In this document: piece by piece, positions 54,816 through 64,000 of the stretch
Layout of the letters: each line of letters starts with the position of its first letter
Position numbering within the stretch: position 1 is the first letter of the stretch
Assembly (NCBI GenBank): GCA_037447655.1
Contig: JBBHKE010003030.1
Location: forward strand, 102,989-166,988
Direction: 5' to 3'
Length of the DNA stretch: 64,000 nt
Origin: Zygnema cylindricum
Lineage: Eukaryota > Streptophyta > Zygnematophyceae > Zygnematales > Zygnemataceae
Notes under the pieces: model-generated
The model's database searches: none
What the model was told of the DNA's origin: nothing
What the model saw: only the letters and a program-made list of their open reading frames with translations
Program-made: the position numbers and the translations under genes

Positions 54816-55819
54816 TGCAATTATATGTCCTCCATTGGACTACAGAATTTAGAAAGCCTCTAGATAGCTTTAAACTCACCCACTTCAAGCCACAATCACT
54901 GCTGCCCAAAAGAGCAAACATACAGTCTGACTGCACCCCTTTGCAGCTTGGACTCCTTTGAGTCCGTAGCAAAAAGAATCACTGAAACGGCAAACAAACC
55001 GATAAGTTATGAGCCGGCAAAAATGCCAATCTTAAACAAAGCTCTCTAAGAGAGAGGTGGCTACCCACCCAATTTTCCTAAGTCCTAAACCCCTCTCATA
55101 AACCCTATCTACTGGAGTACGAACCAATCACACGAGTGTAAAGTACAAAAAGGTACTACGACCGATGTACTTTCTGTACGGCCTGTGTACGGAAAGGCCA
55201 TTGAGTGGACGCTTGTCTCCATATGATTCGTCCTTATGCTCCCCGAGATTTTCGCGTTCCAATGTTATGCAGCCACGTGGCGCCAAGTCATGCCACGCCT
55301 AAAAACCGCCAAAATGGTCATTCCGAGATCTCGGCGTTAGTACAAGCCGTCGGATCCACATCGGTTTTTCATGTCAGCTGTTGAAATAAATGTATGTTTC
55401 GTTTGTTTCGTGCGTGACGTGTGCAATTATATTTTACACGCGTTCTATGTTTGCTTTCCGCAATTCCGTTAATCAGACTAGTTCTGTAAAACCATGTTTA
55501 AATAAATATCAAACCCTATGTAATGTAACGAACTCCTACGACAGACCGGTTAGAGCTAACGGCTACGCCACGCTTTGCCGGTCTAGGTTCGAGTCTTGCC
55601 GGACTCAACCTTTTGTTGAGAGTGACATAAGTCACTCTTTAGTCTTTCCTGTTGAACTAAGGCAGCCATGGCTCAACCACCCTCTCTATCCTTCAATGAC
55701 TACAACAAGTATGGTGGCTAGAGAGAGGAGGTGGAGGTAGGATGTCTGCCCTTTTCTTTTCCTTTTATGTTGATCTATTTTGACCTAGGAAATACTATAT
55801 AAAACTAGTAATTTCAACA
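54816..55819 (-). repeat. 3' LTR of copia element K (family alpha variant)
   Basis: 1004 bp. On the minus strand it starts TGTTGAAATTACTAG after polypurine AAAATAAAGGGAG and ends GGACATATAATTGCA. The in-LTR gag start is kept at the right distance (20 bases) but now has an in-frame TAA. Left flank AGAGA; the partner lies outside the window. Confidence 0.8.
55545..55607 (+). other. tRNA-like segment in LTR K, antisense to the element
   Basis: GGTTAGAGCTAACGGCTACG followed by CTAGGTTCGAGTCTTGCCGG. B box GGTTCGAGTCT at 55586-55596, one base off consensus. The T stem is imperfect and no acceptor stem forms. Confidence 0.5.
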
Positions 55820-58238
55820 CTCCCTTTATTTTCTAGTCTAACTTTAACTTCAAATTTAGTCCACACTTTTCTCTGCAATATTTTAACTTAGGAGAAGGCA
55901 CTAGTTTTGTCATCATATCAGCCACCATTTCCTCATCAGATCTATATACAAGATTCACAATCTTATTGTCAACTTTTTCTCTCACAAAACACAATCTTTT
56001 GTCCATATGTTTATCCTTGAAATGATGTTTTGGATTAGCTGAAATAACAATGGCAGCTTGATTATCACAAAAAACTTTATGCACTCCCTCCTTCATATAC
56101 CCCAGTTCTTACAACAAGGACTTGACCCACATCAACTGTTTCACAACAAAACAAGAGGCCATGTACTCAGCCTCCATAATACACTGAGCAACCACCTTTT
56201 GTTGTTTGCTGCTCCAACAACAAGCACCTTCCCCTACATACAACACATACCCAGAAGTACATCTTCTCATTGGTGCATCCCCATAACTGGCATCACTCCA
56301 AGTAGTGATATCAGTGTGCCCCCCTCCCAATTGCAACCATAACTCTCTGGTTACTGCCAGATATCTCATGACTCTCTTGGCTGCCTCCCAATCTCTCTTC
56401 CTAGTATCGTTAAGACTCCTACTGAGGACTCCTACTGCTGCCGCTATGTTGGCCTTGTACAGTTCATAAAGTAGATCAAACTTCCTACGACCTGTCTATA
56501 AGGAATAGACTTCGTAAACTCTCTCTCCTCTAGATTCATCTGATCATCTAAGATTATTACTCCTCTTTCTACACTCCTATCACTTACTTTCTTGAAGTCC
56601 ATGGGAGTGGTACAACAATTGGCCTTTCCCATCTGGAATTTCTCAAGCATATTCCATATTACTTCTTTCTGAGTAAGTCTGATAATCCTTTTCCCCCTAT
56701 CTCTCTCCATTTGGATCCCCAAAATGTATCTTGCCTAACCTAAATCTTTCATATTGAATCTGCTTCTAAGATCTTTATTTAGCATATTGATCTTTTCCAA
56801 AGACATACTGATTATCCACATAGATTACAATAAAAATAACACCATTCTCATCTTCAAACATGTAAATAGAATGGTTAAAGCTGATCCGGATATATCCCAC
56901 ACTGTTGAGAAACTAATCTAGTTTCTTACTCCACTGTCGGGGAGCCTGCATCACTCGATGTAAGGACTTTATGTGTCTGCAATTTGTTCTCTTCTCCTTC
57001 CTCCACAAACCCCTCTGGTTGCCTCATGAAAATTTCTTCCTCTAACTCACCATTAAGAAAGACAGTCTTAAAATCCATCTCGTGTATTTCCATGTCTTCC
57101 GCTTCTGCCAGAGTGAGGAGAATCCTTACTGATGGGAACCGCACAAATGGAGCAAAAGTCTCCTCATAGTCAATCCCCTCCTTTTGTATGAACTCCTTTG
57201 CTACCAATCAAGTATTATATCTTTTAATGGTATTATGTAGGTTAAGTTTTAGTTTAAACACCCATTTACAGCCAATCGGTTTTCTGTTCGGAGGACATTC
57301 CGCTAGTTCCCAAGTATTTGCTTCCATGGTGGAGGTCATCTCATCATTTATGGCTCTAATCCATCTGTCTTTCTCCGGACTGTTTACTACCTCCGAGTAT
57401 GACTGAGGCTCGAGTATGACTGAGGCTCATCTGGGTGAGATAGCTTAGTTACCTTGTGAGCGACATGTTTTTTCTTCATCCTTTTGATGCTCCTTCTCCC
57501 TCCCTCAAACTCCGAAGCTGGGATGGAGGGAAGTCTTAGATTTCTCTTTACTGTCTCATTTGCTCCCTTATCCATCGAAGCCGATTCCGGTTCCTCCTCT
57601 TCTGTCTCCTCGAAGTCCATAGGAATATGTGAGGTTTTCGGTGGATCTCCTCTATCTTGGATCTCCTCTGAATTGCAATCCCTGTTTCACTCATATCCCT
57701 TTTGGGAAAGATGGAGTCCTCACTTTCAGACTCAAACCAGATTCTTATATTTTTGGTATATTTAAAAGGGTCAAATAACTTCCCTTCATCCATGACAACT
57801 AGGTGTTTGAACAAAATGATATCTCTCTTTGCTAAATCATAGACTCTATATCCTTTGACATATCCTACAAAGTATCCAAGTTTACCCTTAGCATCTAGTT
57901 TCCGGTTTTTCCTATCCGTGTCAAGACTGTAAACTTGGCTACCGAATACTTAGAGGTGTGAGATGTCTGGTTTCCTTCCAACCCATCTCTCATAAGGTGT
58001 CACTCCCTTTACAGCAAAAAGGTAAGGACTCTATTCTTAATGTAGTCGGCACAGTTTATTGCTCCTACCCAAAATCTCTTTCCTATTTTTTTGTTTGCCC
58101 ACATACTACATGCACTATCTCCTAGTGTTCGATTCAACCTCTCAACAACCCCATTTTGTTCCGAGTTATATGGTACAGCTTTTTGGTTCTGCACTCCCTC
58201 ATCTCTCAGATATTCCTCAAACTCGTTAGAGGTATATT
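55820..58238 (-). pseudogene. Copia K integrase C-terminus, RT and RNase H, broken
   Basis: From the right: SNEFEEYLRDEGVQNQKAVP and NGVVERLNRTLGDSACSMWA (integrase end), then a linker with GGRRSIKRMKKKHVAHKVTK. RT: YEETFAPFVRFPSVRILLT, MDFKTVFLNGELEEE, damaged YGLKQAP, and IVIYVDN near 56815, where the second catalytic Asp of YVDD is Asn. RNase H: TTWSDASYGDAPMRRCTSGY, WSSKQQKVVAQCIMEAEYMA and VFCDNQAAIVISANPKHHFK. Several stops and frameshifts. The upstream half is replaced by element L at 58238. Confidence 0.85.
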
Positions 58239-59291
58239 TGAAACTCTGAGACCTCCATAAGTCCTCAGAGTAGACAGCTTCCAAGAAGCCTCAGGATAAC
58301 CCAGACCCCTTTGTGTTTCAGCAAAAACAACTGCCAACGTGGCAGATAATAACTCTCACCACCTTCACCCCTGTAAAGGAAAGAATCCCCTAAGTTGATA
58401 GCAAAAAGAGTCTCTGAATTTGCACCCTTGAGCACTAACTTATAGAGGGTCGAAGTTGACCTTTTCTATAGAAGCTTTCTGGGAGAGAGGGTCATATCTC
58501 CTAATTTTTCTAAGTCCTATCTCTCTCACACTCTATCTAGTGATGTACGGAGCCAATCAGATCACAGTTCCGTACACAAAAGTACAACTGCCGGTGTACT
58601 TTATGTACGTACACTGTACGACATTGCCTAAATGTCGACACATGTCATATCCGGATTCGGTGTCGTAATCTCCAGAGATACCACGATCCAATGTAATTTC
58701 GCCACGTGTCATCCGATGTGGTGATGACCACAAACCGCCAAAATCTTCTTCCGCGATCTCGGCGCTGATTTCGGCCGTCTGATTAAATTCACATTTAATC
58801 GTAGCTGTAATAAATACATTTGAAGTATTCGTTTCGCTAAAGAAAGAAATGCGCGGTATTGAATTCTTATCCGTACCGTAATCCGTACATTTACATTACC
58901 AGATCTATGTATCCCTTAAACAATTACAGTTAAATGAATTATCCAACATATTAATGTTTAAGTAATTATCAAATCATATAGTTCGTAACACTACTTCAAG
59001 ACTTAATGGCTAAGTTTACCGTCTACCGGCTGCTTGCCGTCCGGGAGGTACCAGGTTCAAATCCTGTGGTCGGCACATATATTTTTAGTAAATAAACCCC
59101 TAACTAATATATATTTCCCGTAAACCTCAGGATAGCCTAGGTAGCCGTGGCTCTAGCTTCCTCTCCAATTTCTCAATGATTGCGACAAGTTTGAGAGTTG
59201 GAGAGAGAAGTTAGAGGTAGACTGCCTCGGCTTCTTTCTATATTTCTATTTAGACCTAGAAAATAATTTAAACAGACCATTAATTTCTACA
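58239..59291 (-). repeat. 3' LTR of copia element L
   Basis: 1053 bp, on the minus strand from TGTAGAAATTAATGG to CAGAGTTTCA. It interrupts the integrase of K; left flank ATATT (58234-58238). In-LTR start ATGGAGGTCTCAGAGTTTCA, 20 bases to the end. Confidence 0.9.
58999..59076 (+). other. tRNA-like segment in LTR L with canonical B box
   Basis: D-arm-like AGACTTAATGGCTAAG at 59000-59015 and exact B box GGTTCAAATCC at 59054-59064, followed by a tRNA-like 3' end GTGGTCGGCA. Antisense to the retrotransposon. The acceptor stem does not close. Confidence 0.6.
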
Positions 59292-60850
59292 CTCCCCTTA
59301 TTTTCTAGTCATTCTTTAATTTCAGACCACACTTCTCCCTGCAGAAAATTAGTTTAGGGGAAGGCACAGGTTTGGTCATCATATCTGCTACCATCTCACT
59401 ATCTCATCGATACTCTAAACTGATTATTTTGTTTTCTACTTTCTCTCTAACAAAGCTGAGTCTGATGTCCATGTGTTTGGCTTTAAAATGATGTTTAGAA
59501 TTGGCAGAAATAACGATTGCTGCCTGATTATCACAAAATATTTTCTGCACACCACTCTTAAGGTAACCAAGCTCACCAAGCAAAGACTTGACCCACATCA
59601 ATTCTTTTACAGCAGAGCAAGAGGCCATATACTCAGCCTCCATGGTGGACTGAGCAATAACCTTTTGTTGTTTGCTACTCCAACAGCAAGCCCCATCACC
59701 CACATATAATACATATCCAGAAGTACATCTCCTCATCGGAGCATCACCATAACTGGCATCACTCCAAGTAGTGATGTCAGTATTCTCCCCACCCAAATGC
59801 AACCATAGATCCCTAGTTCCTATCAAGTATCTAAGGACTCTCTTAGCTGCCTCCCAATCCCACTTAGTGGGAGCATTTAGACTTCTACTCAGCACTCCTA
59901 CAGCTGCGGCTAAATCTGGCCGGTTACAATTCATAAAATAGATTAGACTTCCCACTACTTGCCTGTAAGGAATAGTCTGCATGAAATTCTGTTCTTCAGG
60001 AGATAATTTGTTGTCGAAGACTATGACTCCTTCTTCCTCACTCCCCTCACTTCCCTTCTTCAACTCCATTGGATTTGTACAACTATTAGCTTTATCCATC
60101 TGAATTTTTCAAGCATGTTCCCTATTGCTTCCTTTTGAGTTAATCTTATAATCTTTCTTTTTCGGTCTCTCTCTACTTGAATTCCCAAAATATATTTTGC
60201 TTCCCCCATATCCTTCATTTCAAATCTCCCCTTAAGATCGGTTTTCAGTTTTTTTTACTTCGTCCATTAATTACTTAAAACAAGCAAATCATCAACATAA
60301 ATTGCAATAAATATAAAGCCATCCTCATCTTCGAAAAAGAGTGATCTGAGCTGATCTGGATATATCCCAGACCCGTAAGAAACTCATCAAGCTTCTTATT
60401 CCACTGTTGAGGCGCCTGTTTCAAACCATAAAGAGATTTAATCAACCGGCATACCTTACTCTCCTCTCCTTCCTCCACAAACCCTTCGGGTTGTCGCATG
60501 AAAATCTCCTCTTCCAATTCTTCATGCAAAAAGGATGTCTTGATGTCCATCTGGTGCACTTCCATGTCTTCCGCTGCTGCCAGGCTGAGAAGTATGCGGA
60601 CGGAGGGAAATCTGACCACCGGGGCAAAGGTTTCCTCGTAGTCAATTCCTTCCTTTTGTGTAAATCCCTTTGCCACTAATCGGGCCTTGTAGCGCTCAAT
60701 TGTGTTATCTAGGTTCAGTTTTAATTTGAAAAGCCACTTACAACCGATTGGTTTTTGGTTGGGTGGACAATCCACCAGCTCCTAAGTATCGGCTGCCATA
60801 ATTGAGGCCATCTCCTCATTGATGGCTGTCTTCCACCGGTTTCTTTCTGG
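59292..60850 (-). pseudogene. Copia L reverse transcriptase and RNase H
   Basis: RT from about 60830: MDCPPNQKPIGCKWLFKLKL, YEETFAPVVRFPSVRILLSL, MDIKTSFLHEELEEE, YGLKQAPQQWNKK, then a frameshift before IAIYVDDLL (60.29 kb). RNase H frame 60099-59404: IPYRQVVGSLIYFMN, TTWSDASYGDAPMRRCTSGY, WSSKQQKVIAQSTMEAEYMA, IFCDNQAAIVISANSKHHFK, with all acidic residues present. Stops near 60110 and at the C-terminus. Among the better-preserved pols here but still broken. Confidence 0.85.
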
Positions 60851-62586
60851 ACAAGTCATCCCCTCTCCATAAGTTTGAGGTTCATCTTGATGAGATAGTT
60901 TAGTTACCTTGTTATTAACCTGTTTTTCTTACAGTCTTTTGCTACTTCTTCTTCCCCCCTCAAAATTTGAAGACGGAAAAGATGGTTCTCGTGGATTCTT
61001 TCGAACAAACTCGGCTTCTCCCCTATCCCTTGATTCCGAATCAATTTCCACCATGTCTTCCGTTTCGGGTAGAGTTGCCACTGGAGTTTCCACAGCCGAG
61101 TCCTTTTCAGTCTGATTTGTACCTGCATGAATGTCATCTTCTCTAAAACCTCGATAGTTAGGAAGCTCAAAGTCATCGGAATTTTCTGACTCAAATCTGA
61201 ATCTGATTTTTACTGACTTTGTGTGCTTGAAGTGATCCACAAACTTTCCTTCATCCATAACTACTAGATGTTTTACTAAGATTATATCTTCCCTTTTTAG
61301 ATTATAAACTCTATATCCTTTAACATCCTCATCACATCCTAATAAGTATCCCGGTTTTCCTTTAGGATCTAGCTTCCATTTAGACTAATTTGTATCTAGA
61401 CTGAATACTTGACTACCGAAAACCTTTAAGTGAGAAATGTCCGATTTCCGGCCTGTCCATCTCTCATAAGGTGTTTGATCTTTTATAGTTGAAGTAAGAA
61501 CTCTATTTTTGAGGTAATTAGCACAGTTCATTGCTTCTGCCCAAAACCTTTTTCCTATCTTCTTATCTGACAACATACTTCTAGCACTATCACTTATTGT
61601 TCTATTTAACCTTTCAGCTACCCCATTCTGTTCAGGGTTTTTTGGAACGTTCTTTTGGTGATGGACTCCATCTTACCTCAGAAAATCCTCAAACTCGTTA
61701 GAAGTATACTCCCCACCATTGTCACTCGTGACTCTCTTGATTGGAGTTTCATGGAGTTTTTCACTCCATGCTTTATATTGTCTAAAACAATCCAGAGCTT
61801 CTCACTTGTTTTTCAAAAAATACACTCGGGAATACCGAGACCAATCATTAGTGATAGTTATCATAAATCTCTTCCCCCTTGGTGAGGTGACTTTAGCCGG
61901 TCCCCAAATATCTGTGTGTGCTAGATCTATAATTTTTTATCCCTTATAGGTGGCTGTTTTAGGAAAGGGTAATCTTTGTGTTTTACCTTGAGCACATCCA
62001 CTACAATCACTTATATTATCACTCTCACTAGCTTAATCCCTTCAACCACTCCCGTCTTTTCCATCTCTCTTAACTTATCTAGATTCACATGCCCAAGCCA
62101 CTTATGCCACATCATAATATCATGAACACCAGCATAATAAAGTTTCTTCATTTCATTACTTAAAATCAGCCTAAACATCCCATGGCTTCCTTTCTCAGCA
62201 ATGAAATAGACATCCTCCTTAAAACTAGCAGTTAAGACTCCTTCCCTAGTGGTAGTAAAAAAACCCTTATCATCTAGTACAGATGTAGAGATGAAGTTTT
62301 TGTTCAGCTCCGGAATAAACAATACATCGGAGAATGTTACTATGGATGTCATTCCTTCTACTAACACTTTCAAATCTACCGATCCTACAAGAGTAGTGGT
62401 GACTATCCTCCCATACCCGTACTCTATCTCTACGGTGGGAATCTTTTTTATCTTAGTGAATAGGTGTTTATCCTTACACATGTGCATGGAGGCACCTGAA
62501 TCTACAATCCAGCCTGCTTCACCTTTCAATCCACCGTAAGTACATTTTTTCCTTCGTGGAATTTCCACCTCGTTTTTCACCTCCAA
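60851..62586 (-). pseudogene. Copia L protease, integrase and linker
   Basis: Protease frame 62586-62011: GWIVDSGASMHMCKDKHLF, LFIPELNKNFISTSVLDD, MWHKWLGHVNLDKLREME. The Cys pair of the HHCC module (SGCAQGKTQRLPFPKT) is out of frame near 61990. Integrase core pieces: SDNGGEYTSNEFE (61.71 kb) and EQNGVAERLNRT in shifted frames, then SMLSDKKIGKRFWAEAMNCA and ISHLKVFGSQVFSLDTN, TAG near 61385. The acidic linker (61258-60929) matches that of G at about 80%. Confidence 0.85.
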
Positions 62587-62640
62587 AACCTCATCTAAAA
62601 GGATCTTATCGTCCTCGTCTTTGGATTCCGCCTAATGTAC

Positions 62641-63661
62641 CTATGTCACAAGGGCCTTTTTCTTTCCTCTTAGGGTACCACCGGTTTGCCCCTCCTTTAA
62701 ACGAAGCTCGGTTAGTTTAGTGCACTCTGCCATATAGTGCCCAGGTTTCTTACAAAAATTACATAAACCTTTGGGAGCCCTTGGTCCGAACTCGTCGGTC
62801 TGATTTTTTTGCTCCCTCCCCCTATAGTTTCCGACCGGTTTCCGCGAATCATTGTTCCTCCAATCGGGCGCAGTTGCCAGGGCTTGGCCACTCTTTCCTC
62901 CCCTTCGGATCTCAATCGTATTCTCCCAAATGAGAATCATCCCTACCACTGAGTTCCATATCCATCTTGAGTCCGGCAAGTCCTGCACACGGTTGACTAT
63001 GTTCTCGAACTCATCGGGTAACTTCATCAGTAAACAGTTAACCTTTTTTTTTTCACTGAAATCTTTTCCCGCACTCTCTAGCTCCATGAAGATTGTAGCA
63101 AGCTCATTGCAAAAATCCAACATCTTCCCCCCTTTGTATACATACTCCTTATCTTTCTTATCAGCCAACTATTGTTGCTGAATCGTACCACTTTGGTACA
63201 TCTCTATGAGAGCCATCCAAAGATTGGATGCCCTTTCTACCTGCGAATGAGGACATGCAAGTCCTTGAGTGAGATGTCGTAGGATGAAGTGTTTTGCCGC
63301 CATATTGTTAAAGTCCCAGGTTTCTGTATCATTCTCCTCGTTCCTCGGAACAGGTGACATGAATGCCGAACCAGTTGCTATTGGTGTGGTCGTCTCCTTC
63401 TCCTTTCCTTTGTCCACCACCTCTCCATCCTTTGTTTCCTTCGTTGAAGATGGATCCTCTTTCTTGGTGAATCTGTTTCCTACAAACCCTAGAGGGATTT
63501 CCAAGACTTGACGGACGCCCCAACCTTCCACTCACTATGCCCCAAAACCTTTTTCCGCATAGAGCTCCTATCATCATACTTTCCCAGTATATGAAGCTAG
63601 TTCCATTAAAAATTGGTACCCTAGAGGGTGGGCCCATAACCTTAAACTCTGACACCTCCAT
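62641..63661 (-). pseudogene. Copia L gag with intact zinc knuckle
   Basis: Starts at 63661 inside the LTR: MEVSEFKVMGPPSRVPIFNG. A frameshift near 63480 leads to VVDKGKEKETTTPIATGSAF and WDFNNMAAKHFILRHLTQGL. A stop near 63169 follows QQQL. The next frame (63168-62641) runs KLPDEFENIVNRVQDLPDSR, VGMILIWENTIEIRRGG, then the complete CCHC knuckle CNFCKKPGHYMAEC near 62760-62720, and basic GGTLRGKKKALVT. Two lesions only. Confidence 0.85.
63627..63641 (-). promoter_or_regulatory. Primer binding site of L
   Basis: On the minus strand GGTTATGGGCCCACC follows the LTR end GAGTTTAA (CA has mutated to AA). It is a perfect complement to the initiator tRNA-Met anticodon arm and codes V-M-G-P. Confidence 0.85.
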
Positions 63662-64000
63662 AAGTCCTCAGAGTAGACAGCTTCCAAGAAGCCTCTAGGA
63701 TAACCCTAACCCCTTTGTGATTCAAAAAAAACAACTGCCTGAAACTCTGAGACCTCCATAAGTCCTCAGAGTAGACGGCATCCAAGAAGCCTCTAGGATA
63801 ATCCTGACCCCTTTGTGTTCTAGCAAAAATAACTGCCACCCTGGCAAACAAAAAACCCTGACCACCTGCACCCTGTAAAGGCAAGACTCCCCTGAGTCGG
63901 TAGCAAAAAGAATCTCTGAATTTGCTCCCCTGAGCAGTAAGTTATGGAGGGTCAAAGTTGACCTTTTGTATAGAAGCTCTCTGGGAGAGGGGGTCCTATC
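63642..64000 (-). repeat. 5' LTR of L with a second LTR end inside it, running off the window
   Basis: 63642-63739 is the end of the L 5' LTR. At 63740 a second, cleaner LTR terminus (TGAAACTCTGAGACCTCC) starts within it and continues to the edge. Either another alpha LTR inserted there or a 98-bp terminal segment was duplicated. Confidence 0.7.

Overview
The window looks like nuclear DNA of a streptophyte (land plant or charophyte-type green alga). The evidence is spliced genes with GT-AG introns, many Ty1/copia retrotransposons, a TRIM element with the plant-type initiator-Met primer site TGGTATCAGAGCC, and G/C-poor intergenic DNA full of minisatellites. The copia families here are not the usual angiosperm kind: their primer site matches the anticodon arm of initiator tRNA-Met. 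A charophyte such as Chara is possible, but nothing in the sequence proves a species.

Layout. (1) 1-29.07 kb is a nested stack of decayed copia elements: A (1-2.7 kb, +), LTR fragments (2.7-3.86 kb), H (3.91-6.14 kb, +), C (from 6.14 kb, +), D inside C (8.84-12.65 kb, -, TSD GTCCA), a solo LTR inside D (9.30-10.34 kb, TSD ACTCC), E inside C (from 13.78 kb, -), F2 inside E (16.25-18.53 kb, -), a MITE (18.53-18.66 kb), F1 (18.66-21.77 kb, -) and full-length G (21.77-29.07 kb, +) with a solo LTR in its 3' LTR. (2) 29.4-33.0 kb is a broken, internally inverted copy of a glycosyltransferase gene carrying a 532-bp TRIM. (3) 33.0-34.8 kb is a dead LINE-like element (-). (4) 35.0-38.8 kb is the C-terminal half of a spliced FGGY sugar kinase (xylulokinase-like) gene (+). 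(5) 40.75-41.02 kb is one exon of a maltose-O-acetyltransferase-like protein (-). (6) 49.36-41.31 kb is a second glycosyltransferase copy (O-fucosyltransferase-like, -) whose last intron holds minisatellites, long purine/pyrimidine tracts and an old copia element J. (7) 49.4-54.8 kb is minisatellites and featureless DNA. (8) 54.8-64.0 kb holds copia K (-) interrupted by copia L (-), which runs off the right edge.

The most unusual signal is shared by the copia families. In every LTR whose 3' end I could define, an ATG (gag) lies inside the LTR at a distance of 3n+2 bases from the terminal CA. The last Gln codon is therefore CA (LTR) plus G (primer site), and the primer site is itself read as gag codons Q-V-M-G-P. 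Most LTRs of the largest family also carry an antisense tRNA-like segment (A-box-like D arm plus B box). The unrelated TRIM carries a complete cloverleaf-like tRNA sequence, in sense, in both LTRs.

Almost all retroelement reading frames have stops or frameshifts, so the elements are fossils. The host genes that can be read are the sugar kinase, the fucosyltransferase-like protein and the acetyltransferase exon. The kinase exons join in consistent reading phase.
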